The notes: a model not told the origin generated them from the letters alone. A stretch of DNA of 64,000 nucleotides from Panopea generosa (GCA_029582155.1 CM055901.1:42805616-42869615), one strand, 5' to 3'; positions 12,431 through 25,740 are shown, counted from the stretch's first letter. A program made the numbers and translations.

Positions 12431-14450
12431 ACTTTCCAGTATTTAAGTGTATTGTATGCTTATGCAATATCAGAAATAAAAAGTACAAGTTACTTTACAT
12501 ATTTTTGTGTACCTCCTCAACAGCATACTTGTTTTTGAATTTTGACATAATTCTAAAGGTCTTAAAAGAAATACGAAAAATATAATATTCATAGATGCAT
12601 GAAGACATTAATAATTGTCTTTTTGGTATTTTAAAAAAACAAAATCATTATATATAATATAACTTTTAAATATTTTGGAATATTTGGTATTGATAAATTC
12701 TACATAAAATTTTTATTTTAATGAAAATTAAAATAAAAAAATCATCTTCCTGCATAATTTAAGAATAAAAATACGCATCTGTAAATGAGGATGACATCCA
12801 AAATAGTGTCACTTGTGGTAAAATATTGCATAGTGGCACTGACTGGTCGAAAAGAACCGTGAACCGTCTGTTTGCGTCGTGTATTGTCTTTTTTATCAAA
12901 TCTGTGCTGTTATAACATTGGGACAGATTTGCTAGCCCCCTGTGCTATTTCATGAATTAGTGCGCATGGAAATCTATAGAAATCGTCGTTATAATACCAT
13001 TTGATGCAAGAATATAATAAAAATGTACAAATTTAGGCCTCTTGGTTAACTTTCATTAGCTTATAAGTTCTCAGCTAGATTACGGAAATTTAAAATAACG
13101 TTGCAGAAACCAGTCTTTTAATATGTCGATTTTCATCTTGCGAAACGACAGATACAAGTCAAATATAATTTGTGAATTATTGCAAATGATGGTTCGATAA
13201 GATACAGACAAGATACGACAGCAATGTATGTTTTGTTACATTATTTTGAAACATTCCGGTTAAACTTTTATCAAAAATGTTTTCAATAGCAAGTCAATAA
13301 AATATGTGGCATTGTCGTCATTATTAGAAATTTGAAGCGTATTCATAGCAAACATGCTCACTATAAAGCCATCTTGTCAACGTTACATTATATATTAAAC
13401 CTATATTTACTGAAAAGATAAAGGAACGACAGGCTCATTTCAGAGACACATTATTGAACAAGTGTAAGCTTTTTTCTACAGTTTTAGAACAGGTATGTAG
13501 CGGTTTTGTCAATATGTTAATTACCATTGACAAAACCATTAATAATAAATACATTTGCATACATATTGTATAATAGTAGATATCGCTTACAATACATCGA
13601 TTATATGGCTCTGAACATCCGGCCGAGTTTCGTTATACATTTAGTGTATAATATTTCATATCTACCTTTTTTATTTCTATCATGAAAGTGGTTGATTTCA
13701 TTCTGCTGCAAATTATTTCAGAATTTGCCGTCCGTAAAGATATAGTTATGTTACATATCATATGTTATGTGAGGTGTTTTGTTAGAAATCGCATCATACA
13801 AAAATCTGCATGCGACATTAAAACATTTTTGTCGAGTTATTTCAATTTAATTATAAGTATTGTTATATAAACAAACGGGCAAAAATCGAATCCGACAATT
13901 ATTTGCAGCTATCACGTGACGTGAAAGGGTTCAACATAGCCGTTCCTAATGTGTACGAAAAACATTATGACTATATAATATATTATACTTTTAACGTTTT
14001 TCAAATTAAAACAATTATAAACCATTATGTATTGAATTATCAGTTAAAAAACAAAGACAAATATTATCCCAACATGAAATCCACATTTACATGTTGGTAG
14101 CCTCAGTAAACCTGACTATAGCTGCCAATTGGCTTGTAACTGACCGTTCATAGGGCAACAACTTTATATGTTAATTGTTCTCATAATAATCATTTTCATG
14201 CTGATTTTGAGTATTTGTCTCGTATATGCTTCGTCTCATATTGTTTATGGTTACGTGTCTATTTCAAGTGAGCATGACTTCCTTAGTTATATATATATTA
14301 TCTTAACTATTGCTAAGCAATTGCTTAAATTTAACACTAGAATTGATTTCGTTGTAAACGGCGTCATATGATGATTTTACTGTAGAACACACATCGTTTG
14401 TTTAAACATTTCAACCATGTAATTGGATTGCAATATTTGCATTTGTGAAA

Positions 14451-15339
14451 TGCAAGAAGTCAATTCAATTCAATTCATTTCAGTTTTATTTATTCAATAC
14501 TCAATTTCACAATGTGAAAAGCATAAGTACATACAGTATAAAGCAATACAGAATTGCTAAATGGCAATTAATACGCGCTTACATCCCATTCACATTCATA
14601 ATAATAACATTCTCATACAGGAGAACGACTAGATCTAAAAATATACATTTGTATTAATATTATATAAAACATTTTATAAATTATAGCAGTAGCAATAATT
14701 CTTGATGATATATGCAATTTTAAATTCTAAATAAGTGATTAATATATGCTATATATGCTATATATGCAATATATGCTATTGATTTTGTTTGATTAATGTT
14801 ATATCAGCATGTTTATTCTGTTTGGACGAATCCTTGTTAGGCGAAACATTTTGATTTAGTAAGCACAATGTTTATACATGCACAACATGGCGTCGCGGTT
14901 CTGGCTTGGTTGTAGAGAGTTTACCGCAGTTGTGAAATTTGGAAAATAGCTAATAATTCTGTGGTATAGCAGACATATAATGTAGGTAATACTAGTAAAT
15001 AATTATCCTTACGAAGAAGCATGTATTATGACATTTCATATTTGGTTGTATTTTCAGCTTTTTGAGAATATGATAACTATTAGTATTATTACATGTACGT
15101 AGCAGCCAGCTGTATTTTCCAATCATGCATGCCTGGACACAACTTCACAAATTAATTAAATGTAGGGATAAGTAATTGAATTACACTTGATTTTTTTTTT
15201 TTTGGAAAAAATAATCGGTTATTCTGTACTGTGATAAATCATACTCAGATATTTTACAATAAATTTTACCTCTTAGCATGGTGTTAAGATTGGTAGTTGA
15301 ACTTACTATTAAACATGTGTATTGCAATATTATAGCTTG
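14451..15339. other. Spacer between the segmental copies
   Basis: It starts with an (AATTC)n-like stretch at about 14460-14485, which could be the tail of a minus-strand retroposon. Short TATATGC repeats lie near 14745-14780. No gene was recognised. Confidence 0.5.
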
Positions 15340-15612
15340 TTGATTCAGACTATCTGACTATAAATCGAGGGGTCGTGAGTTCGAATTCCGCCCGGCAACA
15401 GACTCCGTGTAGATTGGTATACTATAATGTGTCTCATTATCATTCGTCTCTCACCGCTGATTCAAGTGAGAAAAGTATCAGCGACTTGCGGATATGAGAT
15501 GTGCTTGAGTACTGGTTAACCTTTCAGGATCCCAGGAAACAGTGGTTAAGTAAACAAATCGTCTGTTAACCATTGATGGCATAAAAATGACGCTAAATAT
15601 TAAACTTAATTC
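15340..15612 (+). repeat. tRNA-derived SINE
   Basis: A box B (GGTCGTGAGTTCGAATTCC) lies at about 15371-15390. It is followed by a body with CGCTGATTCAAGTGAGAAAA and GGTTAACCTTTCAGGATCC and ends in CATAAAAATGACGCTAAATA. It belongs to the same family as 9905-10147 and 25547-25740. It abuts the start of segmental copy B. Confidence 0.7.
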
Positions 15613-15860
15613 AGGTAAAAGAATGTCCGATTAACACGAGCTATCTAGCAAATCAATCAATTATTTCAATTTATCAAATGATCCATTTCCATACATATGA
15701 GTTCTTTGTCAGACATATTGTATGAGATTACAATAATAACTCAAAGGTAATAATCGCTATAAACGTTATACGTTTTCATCATCCTGTGATATTTTCATAT
15801 TGACACACTCAGATTATTTATAGAAGTCCTATTGATGAAGATCTGTTTCAAGTTCATTAA

Positions 15861-16990
15861 AGGATTAAATTCATCTTTTCTGTTTTTTTGCATGTGTAAA
15901 GAATGTCGAATCACGCACAAATCAAATAAAGTCCGACGGACTTTATGTCAGAGTTGTGCGTGATTTAACATTTTTTACACATGCATAAAAATCACAAAAA
16001 TGAATTTAATTCTTGTTATTCCAATCCTTATGATTATATTTAATTTGAGACAAAACGTGAATGAAAAAAAGAAATAATAACTATACGCTGCAAAGTAAAC
16101 GTGTAAGAATACATCACCTCTGTCCTGGTTGACATTAAATTCTCTAGATCTAATATCCAATATTATCGTAACGACTACTGTTTCCATTATCGGATGAACT
16201 CTGTAACATAAGTTGGTTAATTGTAAAATGACGAAATATTTTGCGGTGAAAAAATTAAACACCCGCCTTTTATCTCTCGATTTAAACACATAAAAAATCA
16301 ATAATTCCAGGAAATACCCATACAGTGTAGACGCTGACGTCATTGTTTAAATTTTGTCTACACGCTTGTTTTTAAAAATGTGTCAGTGTTTACGAAGGTC
16401 ATATAAATCCACGCTCATTGATGGAGAATCCAAATTTGGAACGTTTTAAACGACTTTTACGTGCAAGGTTTGTATATTTACATTGGCTCACGAGCATCTG
16501 CTTCTAAACTTCAACTACATGTACATGTCTTTATTTCATTTTTCCTGTAGAATAAATTGGTCTGTGGAAATTTTTGTAAACGACTAGTATTTACGTTCGG
16601 TAAACCAGGGTTGTGTTCAGTGGTATAATCTACATCTCAAATGTGAACATTTTATGACTTACTCCATTGTTTCTCAAAAACTTATGGTCTGATTGTGACG
16701 CCCGATTAAATCGCTGAACCGAAGAAATCTATAAAACAATAAACCGATGAAAAACAGCTAGGAATATATTTAACATTTGATTTTGTTGTATTTTATTATT
16801 TTACTAAGCGTGGAACCGTAGTGAACGTCATTTAATTTCGTATTTTGTAAAACCGATCATCAATATGTCGATGCTTCTTTGTTTACGCGAGAAACGTAAA
16901 AGTAGTCCGGTTCCAGGGTTAAGTCTTTAAAAAATTGACGTTGTCCAATGAAAATGCTTTAAATACATATATGATAATGAAATTGGAATT
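15861..16990 (-). mobile_element. Foldback-ended DNA element, copy 1 (uninterrupted)
   Basis: Nearly the whole stretch matches, in reverse complement, the element at 59937-62652. One end is a long hairpin: arms of about 70 bases at 15863-15934 and 15936-16007 both carry GCATGTGTAAAGAATGTCG-like sequence. Copy A supplies an empty site (near 8780): its TTTCATATCTC matches the joined flanks here. Both flanks can be read with TTA, suggesting a TTA/TAA target duplication, though this is weak. A 122-codon minus-strand frame (15975-16343) is only partly kept in the second copy and has no recognised domain. Confidence 0.75.
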
Positions 16991-17388
16991 ATATCTTATT
17001 ACTTTAGAGCTGACATGACAGTTTGTTTATGACAAAATAATAACTGCATGCCAGTGTGGTTATGGCCGTCACTACAATAGTTACAACCTACAAACAACTA
17101 CAGATTGCTCCCTTGCCAACATCACTGCCGCCAGGCATCAACTTACATTAAGCAACGTGTGTATAATAAGTAAATAGGCTCGTGTAAGGGGGACTCGTTA
17201 AACAGAAATATCATTGTATCGTTGCGTTTCAATAGTCAGTAGCACGGCCGATGTGACCATTACTACACATGTCGCAAGCTACTTAGGAAGAAATGACATG
17301 ATAACATAAGCTAAATAACTGCAGTCAAAACAACATGGTAATTAGCATCACATATTTCGGTTTGCCTTGTCTTGAAGATTTTGTCATG

Positions 17389-17390
<2 letters not shown>

Positions 17391-17422
<32 letters not shown>
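17391..17422. repeat. (AT)n microsatellite
   Basis: About 16 AT units in segmental copy B. Copy A has a different short (TA)n run near 9350-9376. Confidence 0.85.
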
Positions 17423-17424
<2 letters not shown>

Positions 17425-17884
17425 AAAGGATAATTGGATATATTTTGCAATACTTTCTTATTCAACTGAGCGTATTGCACATGTTGTTCTTTATACGCAA
17501 ATTGTATTCTGTCATACAATGCAATTCAATTATTTCTCTTTAAATTAATAAGGCTGACAAATAAGTAAATTGAAACTAACATAAATTTTAAGAAAAAATA
17601 AACATCATTATTTAAATGGAAATGTGAATATTAAAACTGTACGAATAAATCTGTCTGTCTATCTATGTACACCATGCTAGAATTTGAAGATTTTACAAAA
17701 CTTTTTATTGTTTAAGTTGTGTTTATTATCCCTCTTTCTATGCAAACTTTATTCCACCACATAGATTAAAATTAATTAGTTATTTTCAATTTTAAGAATT
17801 TTAACGACACCGTTATGCCAATATCACATTCGTTTAATACATTTTAGCAAGAATCATTGTATTTAAATATCCCTTTGAATCAAG

Positions 17885-18045
17885 GTCATTTTCATGAAAT
17901 CTTTCCAATGTCAGAAATAGCAAAGGTTGGTTCGTTTTATAAGTATATCAATCGCCACGGAGACTGGCCAAGCAGAGATTTGAAATCGCGACCCCTTGAT
18001 TGACAATTAGGAGCGTACACGTACTGAGGAAATCGTGCCCGGCTG
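17885..18045 (-). repeat. SINE remnant, copy B counterpart
   Basis: The minus strand keeps a box B-like GGTCGCGATTTCAAATC and the CCGGGCACGA head region. Its position matches the SINE at 9905-10147 in copy A, including the flanking ACTC-type repeat. Confidence 0.55.
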
Positions 18046-18252
18046 ATAAGTGACATCTTGTTCAGTTAAATTTTTCATATAATGCAATACTCACTCACTT
18101 TTTCACTAACTTACTTACTCGCTCACTTACTCATTAACTCACTCACTTCCCACTACCTCGCTACCGTACCACTCATTCACTTATTCAAGCATTCACTTAC
18201 TCACATTTCAGTGACCAAAACACAGGCTCTTCCTGAAGTTTTCTCAAATTAT

Positions 18253-18812
18253 CGAGTACAACTGATTACAGAATAACACGGTCACTAACTCGTATTTGTT
18301 ATAACATATTACAGCATAACACGGTCACTAACTCGTATTTAGTACAACTGATTACAGCATAACACGGTCACGAACTCGTATTCAGTGTAACTGATTACAG
18401 AATGACACGATTAAGTACAATTGATTACAGCATAACACAGTCACTAACTCGTTTTTAGCATAATTGATTGCAGCATAACACGGTTACTAACTCGTATTAA
18501 GTACAACTGATTACAGCATAATACGGTCACTAACTCGTACTTAGTACAACTGATTACAGCATAACACGGTCACTAATTCGTATTTAGTATAACTGATTAC
18601 AGCATAACACGGTTACTAGCTCGTATTTAGTACAACTGATTACAGCATAACACGGTCACTAACTCGTACTTAGTACAACTGATTACAGCATAACACGGTA
18701 ACTAACTCGTATTTAGTATAACTGATTACAGCATAACACGGTAACTAACACGTACTTAGTTCAACTGATTACAGCATAACACGGTAACTAACTCGTATTT
18801 CGTATAACCGTT
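18253..18812. repeat. 43-bp minisatellite, ~12-13 copies
   Basis: The unit is AGCATAACACGGTCACTAAC followed by TCGTATTTAGTACAACTGATTAC. Units differ at single positions, and one near 18410 is shortened. The array interrupts homology with copy A at about 10390 and so arose after the duplication, or was lost from A. Confidence 0.9.
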
Positions 18813-21421
18813 GACTTAAAGTAATGGCCATATATAAAGCTCTATAATTTCCACTTAACGATGGGGTCGATCAACGGAATGATTATACGACACCTTTGTG
18901 AATTCTGTCTCTCACAAACTATATCTAAGAAAAAAGCCGTTGTCAGATTACTAGGCTAATGTATTTATTAAAATGCGGATGCCTTAGAAATCCCCAGGAC
19001 GTATTACGCTTGCAGTTAATACAGTGTCGATATACGTCTGTTCCGACACGTCACTGAACAAACAAACAGCGTGAAACAAAGCTCCACGTTGTCTTTCTCC
19101 CCAAACGACGATAATAAGGTTTTTATTTGTGACAGAAAATGAATTTATCTAATAAATAATAGATCACATGGAAACCAGGTCATTTAAAACATATACTCAT
19201 GGGATGTCAATATCTTTACAATAGTCAGAACAAAAAACAAAATGTATGTATTAAAATGGTCGCACATTTTATATTACCAATATTTGAAAGCATTTAAATA
19301 ATCAAATAATCTCAAACGAAAATGATCATTGATTCTATTGACAAAGAAAATAGATTTATTCATTCCATATTTTAAATTAAAACAAACAAGACTGGTGCAT
19401 GAGAGTATGAAAGTTTCATTATTGATTATAGTGTATGTTGAATTTATATTGATTATTATTCATCTGGTCGATAGCACAAATTCCAAAAATGAATGAGATA
19501 TAGAATGAACCAATAAACACATGAACGCATTACCGATTGAACAATCGAGTGGACTAATTGACGAATGGATGAGAAAGAATGGACGCCTAAATGAAAAAAC
19601 GAAATACAAAGTAAGAGAAAATAAGAGACAAAAAGAAACAAAAAACAAACAAAATCGTCTGAATAAACAAAAAAAAAAGATGAAAGTAAGTAATTATTGA
19701 ATACAAACAATAAATGTACTTGAACATATTTATACACAATAATGCATATGATGTATTTATCAATTTACTCCGAAACAGAACAGTAAGCCTCAAAGAAAGA
19801 AGTAGACTCGGTTTTATTTTGTCCATTCATGAGAAGAAATTAATCATGCAACACCTTTCACGTTTTCATTGCACCGGTATAACTAGTTTCCTATTTCGTT
19901 CTCTGAGGAGCAGTGCTGAATAAACACGTGTGCAGGATTCAACGTATATATGTTTTTGTTATTATGTTAAAGTAATCTAATTTAAACTGATACTTTTCAT
20001 AAAACAGTAACAATCGCATTGTTAAATTGATTTCCCAGAGTAAATTGATTTTAGAGTAAAGGATTGTACTCCAATATTGAATTATATTGTAACAAACGCT
20101 CACGCAACCAGTTAAGCATTATTCACCAGTATCATAGTATTTTATAAACGGCTGTAAATTACATTTTTTTAACTAATAAAATGCAAACTTGAATGATTAA
20201 GAAGGAGGAAAGGTTTACATTAGTTTATTTACGTTATCAGCGTTTGATGCAGTTAAAAACGATTGTTACAGAAGTCAATATCATCATACTTCACGATAGA
20301 CTGAAGACATATGTCGTTAAATTTATTATTTCTGTTTTGCGGTGGATTGATACATCGACAAATATGTAATCGATATTTGATTATCTCAGGAACAGTAATT
20401 GTTCGTGGAGAAGGAAAGCGTAAAAAAAATACACTCACTTTAAAAGCTTTTGTTTTGTCTAAATATCATAAACTGTAGTTTTACGTAACATTGAATATCA
20501 TATCGATAAGATGGTCTAAGATAATCTGCAAAATAATGTCAGCTTTCCAGTCATCTTATTGATATTCGTTGGCAGTTTTGATTTTGATTGGTTTAGGGTC
20601 TTATCATCTTCATTCTTGAATATGAAGTGGTTATTTGTCAGAATGAATAGTTAACTTTTTAATGGTCGCAATTCTACATCCCCAAATGCCATACTGTAGA
20701 TCTATATTGTCGCCATCAGGTCTCTCCTAAATTCAATCTTCATTTAATGTGATAAATCGTTTAGGTAAATACTACATTTGTTTTGAGATATACAGCTGGA
20801 TGAAAAATCAAGTAGATTAAAATTGCATGAAACACGACGTCAAAAGAACGCCGTATAATACTATCATAAAGTACGACGTCGTCCGAAACAGCCGACAAAA
20901 CATCGGGTGATTTTCAGTGTTTCACTTTTAATTTGAATTCGAAAAATTAAAAAAATAGCTTGAACACCCCCCCTCAATCGTGAATGTTCAAAAGTTGTTT
21001 TTAAACCTGCGTTTTAATTAACCCCGACATAACGATTAGATGTTAAAGTAACATAGCTTATGTTTTATCTGTTTTAAAGAACTATCTTATCACAAGCAAT
21101 ACAATAAGTAATTTAAAAATGTTATTAAAAACCAGTTAAAATATGATTATTTTACAAAGGAAAACTGCGAAAATCGTCCGAAAAATACGTACCACCAGAG
21201 GAAGTTGTTAACGAGATTCTACAGAACTATATTCAAAGAAACGAAAGTTGATACTTCATAGTATACGTGAACAGATTTTTTATAATTTACGCCATATGTC
21301 AAAAAATCTAATAGGAACGCTCTTAAACAATCTTAAATGCGCTTTCGATCAGTATCAATACCAAAGCCTGCAGTTTTTATTTTGAAATAAATACCGAAAT
21401 ACCATAGAGGTGAAAATAAAC

Positions 21422-21596
21422 TTCAAGGCCAGCTTTGCCAGTTGTAACTGCCATTAGTAACCGTGTCTCTGTTACTCCTTGCGATGCACGTTTGAGGTTA
21501 GCCAGGGTTTGTGTGATTTTTTTACCAATGATTCCGTTTAGAATACCCAAAATGCACAAGTTCGATGGTGTCGGAATCAGGTTTCTCGCACATCCG
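21422..21596 (-). CDS. Exon-like open frame, function unknown
   Basis: The minus strand has an open frame of about 58 residues bounded by an AG acceptor (end at 21597) and a GT donor (at 21421). It encodes G-C-A-R-N-L-I-P-T-P-S-N-L-C and then a Gly/Ile/Leu-rich stretch, and it is more GC-rich and codon-like than its surroundings. The frame stays open beyond both putative splice sites (to 21631 and 21377). I do not recognise the family. It lies in a part of segmental copy B without a partner in copy A. It may be a stray host exon, a transposon fragment or chance. Confidence 0.25.
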
Positions 21597-23350
21597 CTAC
21601 ATCGTGTATTAGTGTAACAAGTGTAATACACAAGATAAATCGTTTGAGTTTATACGAGGACAATATAAATGCTGGTGTAAAGTAACTCCCTTGATTAAAG
21701 ATCATGTACTATGTTTACCTTATATTATATTTCACAAACTTTGCTGTTTCATTTTAATCATGAAAGTGGTGGATTAAATAATGTTTCAAACTGTTTCAGA
21801 ATGAATGAGCCAATAACCGTTCGTAAAGATGACTTTGTTTTTAATATGATATGTTATGTGAGGTATGTGGTATGAAGACCTCAATTCGCACAAATCCACA
21901 TGTGATACACAACTAATTTGTTTCGAGTTATCTCAATGTAACCATGGTTATTGATATGTATTTTGCAGTTATCACGTGACGAGACATAGTTCAGTATGAC
22001 CGTTCTTAATTTATTACAGATAAAATACTTATATTATGATTACATACAATAGTATACTTTTAATGTTTTCCACATTAGAAAATGTATATACCATTATGTA
22101 TCATGATTGTACTGAATTTTAAATTCTATAAAATAAAACAAATAGTGTTCCAACATGAAATCCACATTCACATGTTGTAACTTCAGTCATATTTATTAAC
22201 AGACAACATCTAATACTGTGAGACTTCAACGACACTTTCTTTGCAATGCCTAATCTTAAAACAGACATCCCGTCAGATTGGAATCGATTATGTAACATAA
22301 TAGTTAACACTCTTATTTATTACAGTAAATGGCAAATCTATGGAAACGTATAGCAAATCAAATACGAATTTGTGTTATATTGTAAAATATACTTGGACAC
22401 ACATTGATTCTACAAACATTATTAATAAGGAGCGATGAATTTGTAGGAAAACAAATGTAGGAAACTTCCTACAGTCGAGTGAGCTAAAGCTGCATAATAA
22501 AGTATGATATGTCGACTTTCTCTCACAAGCACATTATACCACCAATCAAATTGCTGTTTGGAAACCGCTTAAATAACAACACTGGTTCGTGATTATTTCA
22601 ATTTTTAATTCTAAATGTTTTTTTATTTTTCCTAGTATTTCGAAAATATATGGGGAAAAGCATGTTGGGTTGACCCGTAAACAAGATTTTAACTTTCAAA
22701 TGGCTTGCTACTGACCGTTCTAAGGTCGACGACATTGTTGCCACTACTAATCTATGAATACGTTGTACTTATTTTAACTATTTCTATAATAATTATGTCT
22801 GTGCTACTGTTGTAGATGTTTCAATAAGATGCCTCAGATATATATTTTCTTATTTAAGGTGATTTAAATAATATGCTTTTAAACTTGTTTCATAATATAC
22901 GTTTTTGCGATGTCGTGAGTATTGTTTGTTTGAAAATTATATTTGTAAAGTAATATGCTTTTAATCTGTTGTCTATTAACTCTGTTAAAGGTACACACGG
23001 CAATGTTCACTTAACTCTGTTTATAAACATTATTTATATAAATATAGCATAAAAATATCTCGGTAGATGTGCAGACACCCCTTAATTAAGTTTCTATAGA
23101 TGAAAGTGGCATATTTTTAGTAAATGAATGAAACCATCATTTTTATCATACTTGCGGTAGCATATAGTAAAAACAAGTGTTTCAAATATGTTGTTCTATT
23201 TTTAACGGTATGAAATATATTTTTTATTAACACACGATTTACTAGAATTGATTTGGTTGTGAACAGCGTCAGTGAAATGATTATACTATAAAACACACAT
23301 CGTTTGTTTAAACTTTTCAACCATGTAATTAGATTGCACTTTTTGCATTT

Positions 23351-24582
23351 ATCAGTGTTTTTATAGCGACAAGTGTGTGAGAAATAGGAAATGCCGGGAA
23401 CCAGACTTTAATGTCAAAGTGAATTTGCAGAGAAGTATAAAACTGGCAAATCTTGTTTATTCGTTTCTAATCAATTATGAGCAATTCATCACTTAGATAC
23501 ATGTATAATAGCCTGGGAAATAGAGCTTAAGACCAGTGTTTGAAAATGAGTACTTTGTATTCGTGTTGGAACTTTGATAATCGAAATAAAACATTTACTA
23601 ATGTTTTTAAATAAGTGTGTATACAATAACATTAGACGACATAAACAACAAGAACACTACATATAGCACGAACCACCTATCTGGTTCTGGCTGAAATCCT
23701 ATGTCCGTGTACATGTATGGTATGGTATTAGATAATACTTGGCTCGAACAACACTTAACTCGGACTACTTGTCCACTCCCGTCGGGTTAGAGCCACCGAA
23801 GTTCTTCTGTACATGCATGTTAAATATTCTAAATATTCAAAGTTTACGTACAATGGGTTCTTTACAATTGTCAGTATTTAATTATCTTAAATGGATTACA
23901 TCTTAAAATATCACAAATTCAGCTTAAGGTGACGTTAAGCTTTGCACAACTTTGTGTTGGCCGCTATAGTAGTCGCTGTCAGACACAGATCCTGCAGGTG
24001 CGTGTATATGTTCTAGTGATATTGAGCGCGAGTTGTGACACAGGAACGTACACTACGTGGTTTTCATTACTTCCTGTTAGCTGAAAAAAATTCCCTCTGA
24101 CTAACTAAAAACACATCTAGAAGCGACCCCAATTTCTTCTGTAAAGCGTTCAGTGGAAATGCAATATTGACAAGTTTCCATTTATTAATTTATTCTTGAA
24201 TCGTCGGCATTGTAATTGATGATAAAGTCAACATTAAATTCAAAATCTGAATTTTTAAACTATTTTCTCCGCAATGCCATACTACGATAACAATATATGT
24301 AAGAAAGCGCGTGTATTTAAATACCTGTTGTTACTTATTTGCTACATAAGCATTCAATTTGGTTTCTGACAATTATGGGAAAGGCTAATACGTCATCGAC
24401 ATAATAAGATACTGGCAAACCTATGTATTTTCATTGTTCAATAGAACTACGTCAAACGTCATCAAGTGGACACTGAATAGAATCTTATGAAAAATAGAAA
24501 GCAAAACTATTTATTTAAAGTATTGACTATACGTTTATTTAAACGTAATTTTTAAAATTTAAAAATGCAATGTGTAAAATGC
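23351..24582. other. AT-rich sequence, nothing recognised
   Basis: No coding pattern, tandem array or transposon terminus was recognised. A slightly GC-richer stretch at 23680-23820 is not assignable. Confidence 0.5.
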
Positions 24583-24760
24583 TAAGTTCTTGGTAGAGCA
24601 CCGAACCCATGATCGGAGGGTCGTGGGTTCGGTCCTCCGCTACGGCTATGTGTGGGTCCTTGAGCAAGACACTTTTCCGCATATGTTAAGTACTGTTTCT
24701 AACCAGGAAGACTTCGAGCGTAATTTGCCTAAGTTGTACGAACTTGTTTCACAATCGAAG
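24583..24760 (+). repeat. tRNA-derived SINE
   Basis: A tRNA-like head has box A CTTGGTAGAGCACCGAAC and box B GGGTCGTGGGTTCGGTCC. The body begins CTTGAGCAAGACACTTTTCC, a motif common to many tRNA-SINE bodies. No clear tail or target duplication was seen. Confidence 0.7.
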
Positions 24761-25317
24761 TAAAATAAATAAGTTTAAACTATGAGAGGCGTTCTTCGTA
24801 AAAATCATTATCCGAAATTAACGTGTTTATTCATCGTGATAAATCAAATCCCGTTTGCTTAGCTTTGTTGCTGTGTTAATTAATAAATCATTTTCAGATA
24901 ATTTATTTCGCTAAATCAAGTTATTTAAGACTAACTTCCATATACGAAAAATATGTTTATTGCTTCCGGCACAATTCATTATCAAGCCTTAACTCTATGC
25001 CGCATATCAGAAATACAAACAGATCACTTGTACCCGCAAACCAAAATGAAGAATATATCAGATTTGGTTTCATGCCCGTTCATGTTAATAACTTATGCTT
25101 GCCCTACCCTCACGCCCCTTCTCACGGCATTCTATTCTTTAGAAATAATGTCTGACCTTAAGAAGCCCTAGCTATCAGGAATACTAACACCACTGAGTCA
25201 AAGTACTGGTCGAATGCTCAGTAGCTGCAGTTATGACGGTCAATGATATATGATATAATGAACACTTGGAAACACAGGATGTAAGGTAAAGAAGAATATA
25301 GCAGACTCGGGATTGAT
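24761..25317. other. Unassigned sequence
   Basis: A 72-codon open frame at 24953-25171 has no recognisable domain and no flanking splice logic. Nothing else was seen. Confidence 0.45.
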
Positions 25318-25533
25318 TGGGTCCATTCCAACTAACATCTCTTATACTCCCATTCCAACTAACATCTCTTATACTCCCATTCCAACTAACATCTCTTATA
25401 CTCCCATTCAAACTAACATCTCTTATACTCCCATTCAAACTAACATCGCTTATACTCCCATTCAAACTAACATCGCTTATATTCCCATTCAAACTAACAT
25501 ATCTTATACTCCCATTCAAACTAACATCACTGT
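25318..25533. repeat. 27-bp minisatellite, ~8 copies
   Basis: The unit is ACTCCCATTCCAACTAACAT followed by CTCTTAT. Because 27 is a multiple of three, several frames on both strands stay open and look like repetitive proteins. The changes between units show no coding bias, so I treat these frames as artefacts. Confidence 0.9.
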
Positions 25534-25546
25534 TTATTAGGACCCT

Positions 25547-25740
25547 AAAAGGTTAACCCATCCGCGAGCACACCCCCATCTTCGTAAGTAACTGATAACT
25601 TCCCCACTTGAATCAGCAGTGAAAGGCGATTGATAATGTCGTATAGCAATCACCAAGGAAACTATCGCCGGGCGGGAATTCGAACTCACGATCCCTGGAT
25701 TGATAATCAGACGTGCAACCAACTGAACTAATCGGGTCCG
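25547..25740 (-). repeat. tRNA-derived SINE
   Basis: Reading the minus strand from 25740, box A GATTAGTTCAGTTGGTTGCA and box B GGGATCGTGAGTTCGAATTC are well kept. The body contains CACTGCTGATTCAAGTGGGG and GGTTAACCTTTTAGGGTCC. It is the best-preserved member of the family seen at 9905, 15340 and, partly, 12268. Confidence 0.8.

Larger units (their letters stand above)
8555..14450. repeat. Diverged ~6-kb segmental repeat, copy A
   Basis: This block matches 15620-23350 in the same order and orientation through many short conserved stretches. Pairs of anchors are 8625/15705, 8735/15825, 8835-9065/17060-17340, 10395-10600/18870-19075, 11040-11140/20055-20160, 11600-11740/20630-20775, 13905-14100/21965-22185 and 14335-14430/23240-23350. 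Copy A lacks the foldback element and the 43-bp array of copy B, but carries a 44-bp array and a SINE of its own. No recognisable protein is encoded, so it could be a tandem segmental duplication or two insertions of a large non-coding mobile element. Confidence 0.85.
15620..23350. repeat. Diverged segmental repeat, copy B
   Basis: Colinear with 8555-14450 (anchors listed there). It is about 1.8 kb longer, mainly because of a 1.13-kb foldback element (15861-16990) and a 43-bp minisatellite (18253-18812). Divergence is high, with conserved islands of 20-60 bases separated by indels, so the two copies are old. Sequence between about 20820 and 21680 has no clear partner in copy A. Confidence 0.85.

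Noticed and set aside
15975-16343. 122-codon minus-strand frame as a transposase
   Set aside because: It is only partly open in the sister element at 62315-62569, is AT-driven at its end, and has no DDE-type or other recognisable motif.
25184-25556. Apparent repetitive proteins on both strands (27-bp units)
   Set aside because: A unit length divisible by three keeps several frames open on both strands. Unit differences are not biased to synonymous sites.
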